In this document: positions 51,001-56,275 of the stretch, piece after piece
How positions within the stretch are numbered: position 1 is the stretch's first letter
How the letters are laid out: each line of letters starts with the position of its first letter
Source: Tenrec ecaudatus
Lineage: Eukaryota > Chordata > Mammalia > Afrosoricida > Tenrecidae
Assembly (NCBI RefSeq): GCF_050624435.1
Contig: NC_134537.1
Coordinates: 12,768,584-12,832,583, forward strand
DNA: 64,000 nucleotides
Direction: 5' to 3'
The notes under the pieces: generated by a model
What the model saw: the letters and a program-made list of their open reading frames with translations, nothing else
Database searches by the model: none
What the model was told of the DNA's origin: nothing
Translations under genes and position numbers: made by a program

Positions 51001-54000
51001 AAAGTTTAGAACAAGAAAGGGAATTTTAGCAAACAAGTCATGTAGAGCAATTACAGATAAAATAAAGTCTCATAAAATTTTTACTTATGTTAAATGTTAA
51101 GGTGAGCTTAATGTAAAAGTGATATTTTTATTTGGCCACTAATGCCACAGAAAGCAAAAAAGTACACCTGGTCCATCTTCTACATGTCCAAGTGTGGTAT
51201 GTAATAGCCCAGCCTCGCATGCCCTTTGCTCTCTTGACCCCAGGGACTTCTTGTCATTGATCTTGTGACTTAGGAGACTCCTGACGCCGGGACCCTTTCA
51301 TACAGTTCCTCATGTGGTGGTGACCCCTCAACCACACAATTATTTTTGTTACTACTTCATAACTGTTATTATTTTTGTTACTACCTCATAACTGTTACAT
51401 ACTTCATAACATTTTGCTACTGTAATGAATCAGGCAACCCCTGAGAAAGGGTTGTTTTGACCCCCAGCGGGGTCACAACCCACAGGTTGAGAACCACTAT
51501 GTTAACAGGGTCATACTGCTCTGTTGGTTTTTTTCAGCTATTATCAGGAAGCATGCTACCAGTGCCACGGTGCTTTTGGGTGGGTCTGAACTCTCAGCCT
51601 TGTGTTTACCAGCTGAGCTTAAGCTGTTTGCCACCCAGGGACCTTTGGTTCCAGGAATTTTGGGTTCTGCTCTCGTTGCCTCCCAGTGTCTGCATCGCAT
51701 CAGCTGAAATGACCGTTTCTAACATAGTAAATTTGGACTCAACACTAAATTCTAAACTTTATTCTTAACTTTTGTGTTTAAGAACTCCCCAAATTGTATG
51801 CATAATAGTTTACCAAAATGAAACAAATTTGTCTATAAAAATATAGGTTCCTTTTGAATAATATGTTTTATTTCTATTTACTAGTATTCTGTATTAGGAT
51901 AGTAAAAGATAGACAAGAAAATGAGGGACAATAGTTTTCATTGTTTTCCTTTTGAAAGTAAAATCATTTCAATATTTTACCTAGGAAAAATGGCTTGTTT
52001 TATTTCACATTTGATTCTGACTTACAGAACCCGTTTGTTTGCCCTTCACCCGTTCGTACAGTATGCTCTGCGGCGTTGATGGGATCTGCAGTATGACAGT
52101 TCGCTTGCCCCTTGCTCTCTTTCCTGCTCCCTTCTTCCTTTTCTTGGCAATTTCTCACCCCGTCGAACTGTGCTATTGCTCCCTTTACAGGCCTGTCTGT
52201 TGTTCGCCAAATTAAGTGAGAGGTATATTTAAATATTGCAATGCAAATCATTTATTAAATGGAAAAGTCTTAGTGCTTATTTTCACGACATGTAGACGAA
52301 CTTGTAGTACTTGATGTAAGACAGCACACATTTGTGTTATATCTCTTCCCTAACGTGAATATGACCTTGGCGCAGTTATTAAGTGCTTGGCTGCTCACCA
52401 GAGGGTTCTGGTTTGAATCGCTGTGTGGGGAAATGAGACAATCTGTATCTAAACATTAAAGCCCTGGGAACCCGCTGGGGGCAGTCCTGCTGTCTGCTCA
52501 AGGGCTGCGGAGAGTTGGAGGAAACTTTCTGGCAGTCGGTGGCTTTTGTGTTGTCGTCGTGTGGGGCAATGGCTGTGGTCTCTTCTCGCTAGTCTTGTGT
52601 GAACTCCGTATGCATTTATAGAACACCCCTTCAAAGGAAATCATGAACCGCAGCGTCCATTCTGATTTTGTTTCTCTTTTTAGTGTAGCTTGCCCATCTC
52701 TTCCTTTTATGAAGTCACAGCTTATTTTAACACAGTGCCTGGAACTTTACTTACGTGTATTTAATGTTCTGTGTAGTTACCGCAGTGTTCCCTCCTTCAT
52801 AGCATGCAGAGCGCATGGGAGACAGAAGAATTTCTGTCTAACTTCCTCCTCTCTCACCAGGCAGTGCCTTGGCCCACCCCGGGGCATGGGTTCTCCTCTG
52901 ACACCGAAGTCCCTGGTCTTTGTGTCCAAGGTAGAGATGCCAGAGCAGCTCTGCTTCTTCTCGTGACATCAGGCCTGAGGTCAAGATTGCCTCACCCTTC
53001 GATTCCATCGGTCTTCTCCCAGTTTCACCTCTAGCGACTTTCACGTCCCACCTCCCTCCGCTGGTCACCTTTCTGCCTTTTGAGCTCCTCTTACATACAC
53101 ACGACACATCTGGTACCCAAGTATCTTGTCACGTCATGACTGCTTCTGATCACATGACAGCCCTGCAATGAGCAGTACTCACCTGCGCTGCACACAGATT
53201 TATGCAAGCAGTGCCGTTTTGTGTTAGAATGTGGTCTGAAATTGCTGTTCGTGTCACTGGCAGCGCGTTTCTTTCTTTCTCTCATCAGATAGCAAAGAAG
53301 CGACACAAGGTTATTGGCACGTTTTGGAGTCCTCATGGTCACACCCGACCCCCAACTTCGCTGAAGCATATTCATTTAATGCCCCTTTTTCAAATTAAGA
53401 AGGTGCTGGATATAAGAGAGACAGAAGGTATGTTCCTTAAGAAACTATTGGTTATATAAAATAATTTCTATTCATTTGGAGTTTGATTTATTCCCTTCAT
53501 AGTTTTTAGTTTGCTGTTTCAAAACTATCTTGAAATAGAGTTGATCAGTTCGGGCAAAGTAATTGTCCTAATATTTTTGTCCAGCATTTCTCTCTAGGCA
53601 CAAGCTTGAACTTGAATTTTCCGAATGAAGGTGCTGTCAACATGCATGCACCTCGTTCCCTTAAGGGACAAAGAGCTTATAAATAGTTTCATGTCAAAAT
53701 AGTGCCCTAGTGTAGTCCTTCACCCCAAATTATTTTTATTCCCTCAAGATGCTAAAGAATGTCTTTTTTTTAAAGAATGTTTTTATCTGCACTTTCTAAA
53801 TTATTCCAATGTTACATTGTTAAATACAGTTCATACAATTGATATATTGAAAATGTAGATCAGGAAATAGGGGTATGTGAGATAAATGAACCCAGAATAA
53901 CAGTGGTACACTTGGCATGGGATCAAACATACATTAAGGAAAATATTGTTTATTTTGTTGTGTTGGGAGGCATTCCTGAAAGCCTGAAATAGCCATATTC

Positions 54001-54902
54001 CTAGCAAAACAGTATCATCTTTTCATTATTCAAGTATGTGTATATATGGCCAAAATTTGCATAATAAGTATATATTTCTACAATGAAAAGTGATTCCATT
54101 ATTAGATCTCATCCACTAATGATTAACTGCTTTGAATTCATGAGAAATACTTAAAGGAAACGTGAACATCAATTTATACTACTTTCTACATGATTGTGAA
54201 ATAAATCCTGGATTTAGTAATGGCCACATTAATGCTTTTGTTGAAGTCATCTACAGTAGGAGTTTAACTATTGAAGACTCTTGACTCTTGTTAAAATAGC
54301 TTTTGTTTTAGCACCTGGATCACAATTCAGTCTATAACAAAACTTTAGTGTTTGGGTATTTTGTTTCTTTAAATTTACGTCGATTGAACTATTGAATTAA
54401 AATAATTTAAACATCAAACTCAAGAATTCTAAGATGTATTATAATCAACTATTTTCTTTACTTAAAATCCATTATAGACAATATTAAATGTCATGGAACG
54501 AACATACTGCTTCCATCTTGTCATTAAGTTCTTGTTGATTTCTTACATGGTGCTAGTAACTATTACCATTGTTTCTAATGCCCCAACTTAATATGTTAAT
54601 TCTTGTCTAACTGACAAGAGGGAGAGTAGACAGGCTGGACACATGTCATTAGAATTTTGTTATGCTGAGGGAATGAAACTTGCATTAATCTCTCCTTCTC
54701 AAAGTAGCAGTGCTTTTTACTGGTTCTGCTTCTTCTGGAAACCCTAGATTGCCGGAATGCTTTTGCCCTGCTTGTGCGGCCACCGACTGAGCAGGCAAAC
54801 GTGCTGCTGAGCTTCCAGCTGACGTCAGAGGAGCTCCCCAAGGAAAGCTGGCTGAAGATGTTGTGTCGACACGTAGCCAACACCATTTGTAAAGCCGACG
54901 CA
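11973..54902 (+). CDS. ECT2: ECT2, Rho guanine-nucleotide exchange factor: overview of coding exons 2-22
   Basis: The 21 coding exons listed below join in frame into 2391 nt (797 codons) without a stop. ECT2 is the RhoA GEF recruited to the spindle midzone by centralspindlin (MgcRacGAP/RACGAP1) to form the contractile ring. It is nuclear in interphase. In this numbering the N-terminal BRCT0 region is at about 45-160, BRCT1 about 168-257 (phosphopeptide pocket T181 and K223), and BRCT2 about 263-351. Basic NLS clusters lie at 375-379 and 398-400, with CDK-type TP sites at T356, T370 and T441. The DH domain is about 449-638 (PVQR at 593-596, the motif whose mutation kills GEF activity in human), and PH about 672-791. 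Length and order match the human 914-residue isoform, minus three residues. The last ~114 residues are outside the window. All introns have GT/AG ends. The gene looks intact and functional. Confidence 0.96.
12700..13120 (+). mobile_element. Degraded mariner-like DNA transposon
   Basis: Two overlapping plus frames carry a broken copy of the conserved mariner C-terminal block. 'LPHSPDLA' is at about 12974-13000 in one frame, and 'DFFLFSKLKRTFKKKQFES' at about 12996-13055 in the next, separated by a frameshift. The family signature is HPPYSPDLAPxDFFLFPxLK. No terminal repeats could be placed, and the copy is dead. Confidence 0.65.
13125..13410 (-). repeat. Old L1 3'-region fragment
   Basis: Text such as 'cattaccacaatcc' and 'tcccccaccctcc' resembles the complement of the L1 3' end seen more clearly at 46569 and 56883. 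It is strongly diverged. Confidence 0.4.
14003..14082 (+). CDS. ECT2: ECT2 exon 3
   Basis: The acceptor is CTAACAG and the donor GTATGG. With the carried base it encodes E-E-M-P-Q-I-E-T-R-V-I-L-V-Q-E-A-G-K and on to residue 68. It ends in phase 0. Confidence 0.95.
14199..14288 (+). CDS. ECT2: ECT2 exon 4 (30-codon cassette)
   Basis: The acceptor is TTCCACAG and the donor GTAGGT. It encodes residues 69-98, including MEVPVIKIKESPGKSDEK. Both ends are phase 0, so it can be skipped without changing frame. Its size matches the 31-codon segment that distinguishes the human 914- and 883-residue isoforms. The human Cys between ES and PGK is absent here, a clean one-codon difference. Confidence 0.93.
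14289..15320 (+). other. ECT2: ECT2 intron 4
   Basis: AT-rich sequence without recognisable repeats or genes. Its 3' end has a poor pyrimidine tract before AAG. Confidence 0.7.
15321..15503 (+). CDS. ECT2: ECT2 exon 5
   Basis: It encodes residues 99-159, from E-I-K-V-P-F-V-K-M-E-S-V to the Q-K-G-E end. The donor is GTAAGA. The acceptor is placed at AAAAATCAAG because codons match the family from there (human D-I-K-V). The preceding 12 nt are purine-rich, making it an unusually weak site. Both ends are phase 0. Confidence 0.9.
15504..16321 (+). other. ECT2: ECT2 intron 5
   Basis: It holds one AfroSINE; the rest is unannotated AT-rich sequence. Confidence 0.7.
15757..15950 (+). repeat. AfroSINE copy
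   Basis: It runs from 'agaaaccctggtgtcatag' through 'ggttcgcagtttgaatcc' to 'gaattgactcaagggcag', near full length. Confidence 0.85.
16322..16411 (+). CDS. ECT2: ECT2 exon 6
   Basis: The acceptor is GTGTTTCAG and the donor GTAAGT. It encodes residues 160-189, with the BRCT1 strand CFTGF. T181 in that motif corresponds to a phosphate-pocket residue in human. Phase 0 at both ends. Confidence 0.95.
16412..17045 (+). other. ECT2: ECT2 intron 6
   Basis: No recognisable gene or repeat. It ends in a T14 tract immediately before the exon 7 acceptor. Confidence 0.65.
17046..17153 (+). CDS. ECT2: ECT2 exon 7
   Basis: The acceptor is TTTTTTTGAG and the donor GTATGT. It encodes residues 190-225, including HHMGGVIRKDFNSKVTHLVA. 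K223 in the GEKF end is the second phosphopeptide-pocket residue of BRCT1. Confidence 0.95.
17154..19204 (+). other. ECT2: ECT2 intron 7
   Basis: It has one AfroSINE at its start. 17460-19200 contains no element I can name. Short frames at 18238-18489 and 18759-18992 show no family similarity. Confidence 0.6.
17265..17450 (+). repeat. AfroSINE copy
   Basis: 'ggcatcttggtagtgtggct', 'ctgctcccataacaatc' and 'gaatagacttcatggtagtg' are in SINE order. Confidence 0.75.
19205..19278 (+). CDS. ECT2: ECT2 exon 8
   Basis: The acceptor is CATCTTAG and the donor GTAAGT. It encodes V-A-V-S-L-G-T-P-I-M-K-P-E-W-I-Y-K-A-W-E, ending BRCT1 with its conserved Trp. It ends in phase 2. Confidence 0.95.
19279..20140 (+). 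other. ECT2: ECT2 intron 8
   Basis: It holds a minus AfroSINE (19650-19838); the remainder is AT-rich and unannotated. Confidence 0.65.
19650..19838 (-). repeat. AfroSINE copy
   Basis: 'cctgactcatagcgacccaa', 'gagtggctggtggtttcaaa' and 'ccaggggtgcc' in complement order give a near full-length copy. Confidence 0.85.
20141..20271 (+). CDS. ECT2: ECT2 exon 9
   Basis: The acceptor is TTTCCCCAAG and the donor GTAGAA (weak at +4/+5). It encodes residues 250-294, beginning D-F-C-A-A-V-D and containing VPPFQDCILSFLGF, the start of BRCT2. Confidence 0.95.
20304..20392. repeat. Small tandem repeat in intron 9
   Basis: Five tandem copies of a unit starting AATTTATCCACTAGG occur here. Some carry an extra CTTGTG, so units alternate between about 17 and 22 bp. 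It is too small and irregular to be anything but a minisatellite. Confidence 0.85.
20456..20571 (+). CDS. ECT2: ECT2 exon 10
   Basis: The acceptor is CCGCTGCAG and the donor GTGAAT. It encodes residues to 332, with GDERCTHLIVEENVVKELPF and ending Y-V-V-K-Q-E. Core of BRCT2. Confidence 0.95.
20676..20738 (+). CDS. ECT2: ECT2 exon 11
   Basis: The acceptor is CTACTAG and the donor GTATGC. It encodes residues 333-353, WFWGSIQMDARAGETMYLYE plus K, the conserved end of BRCT2. Phase 0. Confidence 0.95.
20960..21178 (-). repeat. AfroSINE copy, disrupted
   Basis: 'ggctggaaaccttacagaag' and 'attaccaggactcc' mark the two ends in complement orientation. The middle is rearranged, so two partial copies are possible. 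Confidence 0.65.
21326..21518. mobile_element. Probable hAT-type MITE remnant
   Basis: It begins 'aggtgaccagatttta' and ends 'gtgtggtcatctt', an imperfect inverted pair. Text like 'gtgggacacc' and 'cgcgggatgcggg' lies between. This is typical of old hAT-derived elements, but the family is unassigned. Confidence 0.4.
22196..22418 (+). CDS. ECT2: ECT2 exon 12
   Basis: The acceptor is TGGTTTCAG and the donor GTAATT. It encodes residues 354-428, the linker between BRCT2 and DH. It has basic NLS cores NRKRRRLK (375-379) and PPRKRP, plus TP dipeptides at T356 and T370 (CDK1-type sites). Confidence 0.95.
22850..23026 (+). repeat. AfroSINE copy
   Basis: 'gactaataactgcaagttca', 'gactgtctgctcccatagag' and 'gatggcagtgggttt' appear in SINE order. 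Confidence 0.75.
23045..23610 (+). repeat. BovB/RTE LINE internal fragment
   Basis: It shares blocks with the copy at 62490-62870: 'gaagcatcaaaagaagg', 'gagggagcatattatt'-like text and 'aggaagaggttcaggctgc'. Coding capacity is destroyed. Confidence 0.7.
23780..24200 (+). repeat. Afrotherian L1 3' region fragment
   Basis: 'aacaatattgtacgtc', 'aaagtcttgtgaggcgccc' and 'actaggtggtgcttggcttc' follow an afrotherian L1 3' region as I remember it. Diverged and partial. Confidence 0.45.
24586..24722 (+). CDS. ECT2: ECT2 exon 13
   Basis: The acceptor is CTTTCAG and the donor GTAAGT. It encodes residues 428-473. Included are T441-P (PLK1-docking/CDK1-type site in human) and the start of the DH domain, ARWQVAKELYQTESNYV. 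Confidence 0.95.
24825..24897. mobile_element. Mariner-type palindromic MITE
   Basis: The left arm 'gcatcaaaaagttgatggaa' faces the right arm 'ttttccacaagcagtgaagc', an imperfect inverted repeat around a short centre. It belongs to the family with arms AAAAAGTTCATGGAAAA. Confidence 0.6.
27025..27178 (-). repeat. BovB/RTE LINE fragment
   Basis: 'gcagcagattagccccatgc' and 'gaagcccttgacaacctaaa' match, in complement order, the BovB passage also seen near 43470-43560. Confidence 0.6.
27915..28034 (+). CDS. ECT2: ECT2 exon 14
   Basis: The acceptor is CCTTTTCAG and the donor GTAAAT. It encodes residues 474-513 of the DH domain, including EEEGQRGGPILAPEEIKTIF. The frame matches the family exactly. 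Confidence 0.95.
28307..29195 (+). mobile_element. Mariner transposon with internally deleted, frameshifted transposase
   Basis: The ends are inverted: 'gagggtacctttaaaa' at the left and 'ttgttgggtaccccct' at the right. Transposase pieces lie in order on the plus strand. An N-terminal MADLREQ start is at 28499. A K-D-E-M-S-V-D-D block near 28640 is followed by T-D-E-N-V. The text then jumps straight to EFIPPGQTANQAF at about 28724. A catalytic HHDNTPAY-like block near 28820 and CDFFLFP near 28930 follow. The jump removes the middle of the gene, including the first catalytic Asp region. Further frameshifts make it non-autonomous. Sense orientation in ECT2 intron 14. Confidence 0.82.
29982..30628 (+). 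mobile_element. Retroposed 647-bp insert of unknown origin with poly(A) tail and 16-bp TSD
   Basis: AAGAATCACTGAGAGA occurs at 29966-29981 and again at 30629-30644. Between them lies a relatively GC-rich sequence that ends in about 16 A residues. A long direct duplication plus a 3' A-tail is the hallmark of L1-mediated integration. On the complementary strand the nick site reads TTCTT/AACA, close to the L1 endonuclease preference. The body has no AfroSINE, L1 or BovB text and no coding frame I recognise. Open frames on the minus strand (30105-30509 and others) are antisense to the insertion. It may be a retrotransposed noncoding transcript or an LTR-derived piece. Confidence 0.75.
31110..31350 (-). 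repeat. Old L1 3'-end fragment
   Basis: 'aatcattttatttggagctc', 'caattcatattccatt' and 'aaaacattttcttaaacacc' follow the complement of the L1 3' end that is clearer at 56883. Diverged. Confidence 0.5.
31967..32162 (+). repeat. AfroSINE copy
   Basis: It runs from 'agagccctggtggttatgtg' through 'ccaccagcagctctgcagg' to 'ttgatgacagagag', full length. Confidence 0.88.
32597..32651. mobile_element. Mariner-type palindromic MITE
   Basis: Left arm 'ggcttcaaaaagttcctgga' and right arm 'tccatgaacttttgaagtgc' are near-perfect complements around GAAATGGAATTCT, a 55-bp hairpin element. Confidence 0.75.
33505..33660 (-). repeat. AfroSINE copy
   Basis: 'gatgagttgatcccaactcc', 'gagtagctggtgggggtgaa' and 'gagccaccagagaccc' in complement order. 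Sequence from 33415 may belong to an older partial copy. Confidence 0.75.
34280..35000 (-). repeat. L1 LINE ORF2/3' segment interrupted by a SINE
   Basis: 'tgtgatgggtatgatgttct', 'gagcatccttttacatg', 'ttgcttgtcttttcattttc' and 'ttaaattttggtggtctgat' run in the order of complementary L1 ORF2 text. A SINE at 34500-34672 splits it. Confidence 0.7.
34500..34672 (+). repeat. AfroSINE-like copy nested in L1
   Basis: 'gtccagtgcttgggtgctac' and 'gctacaagtcgcaatcaaca' mark its ends. The flanking L1 text resumes directly after it. Confidence 0.55.
35265..35345. mobile_element. hAT-Charlie-like fragment
   Basis: 'gggttgcgggcctcacgagg' followed by 'ctttgagaacctctg' is typical of the ends of Charlie-type hAT elements. 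Only a fragment. Confidence 0.4.
35455..35670. mobile_element. MER5/Charlie-like hAT MITE
   Basis: 'gggccaaatccggtttgttg', 'cgttttattagaacaaag', 'catctatgactgcttttatg' and 'gttgagtagctttgagg' follow the order of the common placental MER5-type non-autonomous element. Confidence 0.65.
36168..36236 (+). CDS. ECT2: ECT2 exon 15
   Basis: The acceptor is CTGTTTCAG and the donor GTAAGT. It encodes residues 514-536, D-D-L-E-D-L-I-F-H-W-D-E-S-K-S-I-G-D-I-F-L-K-Y. F521-H522 replaces human V-N in a DH helix. Confidence 0.95.
36237..37362 (+). other. ECT2: ECT2 intron 15
   Basis: An L1 3'-end remnant in minus orientation lies at about 36550-36700 ('acaacccatacatcagttgt'). The rest is AT-rich with no identified feature. 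Confidence 0.55.
37363..37473 (+). CDS. ECT2: ECT2 exon 16
   Basis: The acceptor is TCCTTTTTAG and the donor GTAATG. It encodes residues 537-573, with TYPPFVNFFEMSKETIIKCE, in the DH domain. Confidence 0.95.
37474..38232 (+). other. ECT2: ECT2 intron 16
   Basis: Mostly AT-rich. 37880-38190 is an unidentified, more GC-balanced block with repeated 'gaatgagcacag' motifs. No gene recognised. Confidence 0.55.
38233..38329 (+). CDS. ECT2: ECT2 exon 17
   Basis: The acceptor is TTCTTTTCAG and the donor GTATTG. It encodes residues 574-606. PVQRLPSVALLLN carries PVQR (593-596), whose alanine replacement abolishes exchange activity in human ECT2. Ends in phase 1. Confidence 0.95.
38330..39979 (+). other. 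ECT2: ECT2 intron 17, part before the L1 insert
   Basis: Very AT-rich with no identified repeat except a degenerate palindromic MITE at about 39243-39295. An unidentified GC-balanced island lies at 39460-39700 and carries a 71-codon minus frame of no known family. Confidence 0.55.
39980..40187 (+). repeat. Truncated L1 3' end inserted just before ECT2 exon 18
   Basis: 'attatcaagggttcatgagg', 'tgctggtacaatgg'-like text and 'tgataagagttgtacgagaa' lead to 'cccaataaaatg' and an A-rich tail. This is the 3' terminus of the L1 family whose complement is seen at 46569 and 56883. AAAAACATTTT occurs on both sides (39969-39979 and 40188-40198), an 11-bp target-site duplication. The right copy ends only 10 nt before the exon 18 acceptor junction. 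Confidence 0.8.
40209..40290 (+). CDS. ECT2: ECT2 exon 18
   Basis: The acceptor is ACCACTACAG and the donor GTAAGT. It encodes D-L-K-K-H-T-T-D-D-N-P-D-K-N-I-L-E-K-A-I-A and on to residue 632 plus two bases, in the DH domain. The upstream sequence is an L1 tail with no normal pyrimidine tract. Confidence 0.93.
40291..41440 (+). other. ECT2: ECT2 intron 18, first unannotated part
   Basis: I see no recognisable gene or repeat in this stretch. Confidence 0.5.
41440..41830 (-). repeat. L1 LINE ORF2 fragment
   Basis: 'ttaaaggtttgtccattttc' and 'tttggtttgttgatttttct' follow the complement of L1 ORF2 text. Diverged. Confidence 0.6.
41885..42985 (+). repeat. BovB/RTE LINE, reverse-transcriptase part to 3' end
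   Basis: 'ttcagaagaggacgtggaag' (RT domain), 'gatgacacaaccttacttag' (YxDD catalytic block), 'tcttacaactggacca'-like text and 'caggaccgcaacaatgggtt'-type 3' text are in the right order. Frameshifts and stops interrupt it. A minus-strand BovB abuts its 3' end. Confidence 0.85.
42995..43685 (-). repeat. BovB/RTE LINE, 3' part (before the LTR insertion)
   Basis: In complement order it shows 'atccttgcctctaaggagca', 'caactttcacttgcatatga' and 'ttgttaggatttttgttttc'. It meets the plus BovB tail-to-tail near 42990 and continues after the LTR. Confidence 0.85.
43686..44031 (-). mobile_element. Solo LTR, class II (ERVK-like), 346 bp
   Basis: The element is bounded by TG at 43686 and CA at 44030-44031, with TGTCCCGA at the left and TCCCGACA at the right. 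The host hexamer CATCAG is duplicated at 43680-43685 and 44032-44037. A six-base duplication is typical of class II (beta-like) retroviral integration. On the minus strand an AATAAA-type signal and the short R/U5-like end place transcription in that direction (inference). It is a solo LTR. There is no internal viral gene. Confidence 0.85.
44032..45460 (-). repeat. BovB/RTE LINE, reverse-transcriptase and upstream part (after the LTR)
   Basis: 'ggttgtgtcatcagcacact' (complement of the YxDD region), 'gtcagttgaccaagtcgatg', 'ccatcaactcttggaccttg' and 'gttcttgggatgttctctaa' continue the interrupted element in order. Together with 42995-43685 it is about 2.1 kb of one BovB. Confidence 0.85.
45470..46545 (-). 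repeat. Old L1M-type LINE segment
   Basis: 'ctaagacattgtagcttcca', 'tagaagtttgatttggtcag' and 'gctagatatttttattttcc' follow the complement of ancient L1 text. A short (GT)n lies near 45550, and a palindromic MITE interrupts at 45851-45914. Confidence 0.5.
45851..45914. mobile_element. Mariner-type palindromic MITE
   Basis: Left arm 'gtccaaaaagttcatggaaa' and right arm 'cgtaaacgttctgaagctct' are imperfect complements. It interrupts the surrounding L1 text. Confidence 0.6.
46569..48310 (-). repeat. Long afrotherian L1 3' region
   Basis: It opens with the complement of the L1 terminus ('aaaatcattttattatgggc', 'cttatcacaatccatacata'). It continues through 'aagaccccagatgctatatc', 'gggaaggtgagcatcataga' and 'tttggatcacttgttattcc' to about 48310. 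This is about 1.7 kb of one 3' region. The frames at 47824-48252 and others are repeat sequence. Confidence 0.8.
48298..48530 (+). repeat. Lineage-specific repeat block with (TA)n
   Basis: 'tgttagacagggttct' and 'aaccagattgct' lead into a (TA)n run at about 48349-48369. The following 'gcctggtgggccaggatgtg' text is shared with 57445-57480. Confidence 0.55.
48531..49545 (+). other. ECT2: ECT2 intron 18, last part
   Basis: No gene or clear repeat recognised. Frames at 48507-48790 are uninterpretable. Confidence 0.45.
49546..49624 (+). CDS. ECT2: ECT2 exon 19
   Basis: The acceptor is CTTTACAG and the donor GTAAGG. It encodes residues 633-659: T-H-I-N-E-D-K-R-K-T-E-A-R-K-Q-I-F-D-V-F-Y, then E-V-D-G-C-P. 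End of DH and linker to PH. Confidence 0.95.
49765..49884 (+). CDS. ECT2: ECT2 exon 20
   Basis: The acceptor is TCTGTGCAG and the donor GTAAAG. It encodes residues 660-699, with SSHRSLVQRVETVSL and VTLFLFNDCLE, the first strands of the PH domain. Intron 19 before it is only 140 bp. Confidence 0.95.
50300..50477 (+). repeat. AfroSINE copy
   Basis: 'tggcagttgaaccccctaag', 'gctgctcatgtgagaaagag' and 'gtagtgagtgg' in SINE order. Diverged at the 5' end. Confidence 0.6.
50865..50975 (-). repeat. L1 3'-end fragment
   Basis: 'acatttattgggggctctta' and 'tcatccattgtgtcaggtac' are the complement of the afrotherian L1 terminus, truncated to about 110 bp. Confidence 0.75.
51263..51500 (-). mobile_element. 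SPIN-like non-autonomous hAT transposon
   Basis: 'atacagttcctcatgtggtg', 'ttgttactacttcataactg', 'gaatcaggcaacccctgaga' and 'cacaacccacaggttgagaa' followed by CCACTA match the SPIN/URR1-type hAT MITE. The right terminus is well kept (complement of the CAGTGGTTCTCAACC-type end) and the left terminus is eroded. A segment of about 26 bp (TTATTTTTGTTACTAC...) is tandemly duplicated inside. There is no coding capacity. Confidence 0.8.
51503..51655 (-). repeat. AfroSINE copy
   Basis: 'gtctgaactctcagccttgt' and 'gccacccagggacctttgg' in complement orientation. It sits directly next to the SPIN-like element. Confidence 0.65.
52365..52550 (+). repeat. AfroSINE copy
   Basis: 'cttggcgcagttattaagtg', 'ttggctgctcaccagagg' and 'gctgcggagagttggagg' in SINE order. 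Confidence 0.75.
53289..53427 (+). CDS. ECT2: ECT2 exon 21
   Basis: The acceptor is TCTCATCAG and the donor GTATGT. It encodes residues 700-746 of the PH domain, including KRHKVIGTFWSPHG and SLKHIHLMPLFQIKKVLDI. W712 and F733 replace human Arg and Ser. Confidence 0.95.
53428..54747 (+). other. ECT2: ECT2 intron 21
   Basis: AT-rich sequence with no recognised element. Confidence 0.55.
54748..54902 (+). CDS. ECT2: ECT2 exon 22 (last coding exon seen)
   Basis: The acceptor is GAAACCCTAG and the donor GTAAGT. It encodes residues 746-797, D-C-R-N-A-F-A-L-L-V-R-P-P-T-E-Q-A-N-V, then W-L-K-M-L-C-R-H-V-A-N-T-I-C-K-A-D-A. End of PH. The following family exon (E-N-L-I-Y-T) is not found before 64000. 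Confidence 0.95.
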
Positions 54903-56209
54903 GTAAGTTACGAAGTCAGCAGGAACATGAAAGACTAAATGGTGTCATAGTGCATTCAAACTAAATTTCTAATAACTTGGTGTTTACGAGGATAGGAGAG
55001 TAGTTGTTTTGTGTTCTTGGGTTACAGATAGGTCCTTATGTCCTGACAGCTCCTGGATGTGACCCTAATTTTATGAACTTTGGGGACTTGTAATGTAGAC
55101 TAAGATTTTCATTGGTTCTCTTCGTCATGACTGTTTTTAAGGATTTTGTTCTCTTTTATTAAATTAAGTTGCTTTATCGCTGCAAGCTGGGATCCGACCA
55201 ATACATTTTTTACACTCCAACTCCTTAAGATTAAATGCCATTAGGGTATATAATTATCATTATATTATAGAGATTACAGTAAAGATAGTTGAGGAAAATC
55301 AAATACTGAAGTTAAATCAGTGGCTGGAAATCAGGTACTTATTAGGAGTTCTTAGATAATATATAGGTCTTTACAAAGATAATTTGATTTTTTTATCCCC
55401 ATATATGAGAAAGAGACGTGTTAGATAGACAATAGATCCCATTCTCTTTGTTCAAATGATTTAGATTTAAGAGAATTTATTACTCTACCTGGTGATATAC
55501 ATACTAGTGGCTGTAACTGAGATACCGGGTATTCCTATGGGATCGAAACATTTTATCATAGTCTGACCTTGAACGACACTGAGAGAGAACTCTTGTGGTT
55601 TTAAAAGTAGGCAATGCTTGATTAAAACTCTTAAGAAAAAAAACTCTTTTAAGTGCTTATAACAAAAAACAATCTTTTTGTTTGTTTTACAATTTTTATG
55701 GGCAAGGAATTTTAAAAAATGCCTAAATCAATAAAAAAATTTTTTCATGTCTAGGTCAGCATAGATAAAATAGGCTTCTCTGCAGTATAATGACTCCCTT
55801 TACAGATTTTACCCTGCATTTGTGGGGTTTCAGACTAGCTGGCTTTTGCATGCCTTTTCAAATTATAACTTTAATTATAGAAAGTAAAGAGTGGAAGGCT
55901 TTCTTTAAAACATACTTTATTAAGTTACTAGCCATATAGTGACAATAATCCTAAAAGTCAAATATGAATGACTAATAAGGAATTTCATAAAGTAAAAAAA
56001 AACACATTATTAGCCACATGGTGGCAGCAAACATTTGCCTATGCCAAACTGCCTTAAACCACAAATTCTTTCAAGTTGTTAAAAATCAGATATCCAGTGA
56101 TTGCAGTTGAGTCTTTTTGTGCATTAAAATTCTACACATTGTAAATTTTAAAAAAAGTCCTGAGTCATTATTTTATTTTTGATAAAATGTTTCCAAATAT
56201 TCTAGAAAT

Positions 56210-56275
56210 ATGAGGGGTCTTCAAAAGTCTATGTAACAATTCCATTATCTCTTAATTCTATTCTTTACACAATCT
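56210..56275. mobile_element. Mariner-type MITE, partial
   Basis: It begins 'tgaggggtcttcaaaagtct' and then 'aacaattccattatctc'. Mainly the left arm is recognisable. Confidence 0.5.

Larger units (their letters stand above)
49885..53288 (+). other. ECT2: ECT2 intron 20
   Basis: It holds a SPIN-like hAT element, AfroSINEs and an L1 end (listed). 51660-52360 and 52560-53280 have no identified element. A 14-bp direct duplication (agattctgaatc) lies near 50487. Confidence 0.6.
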
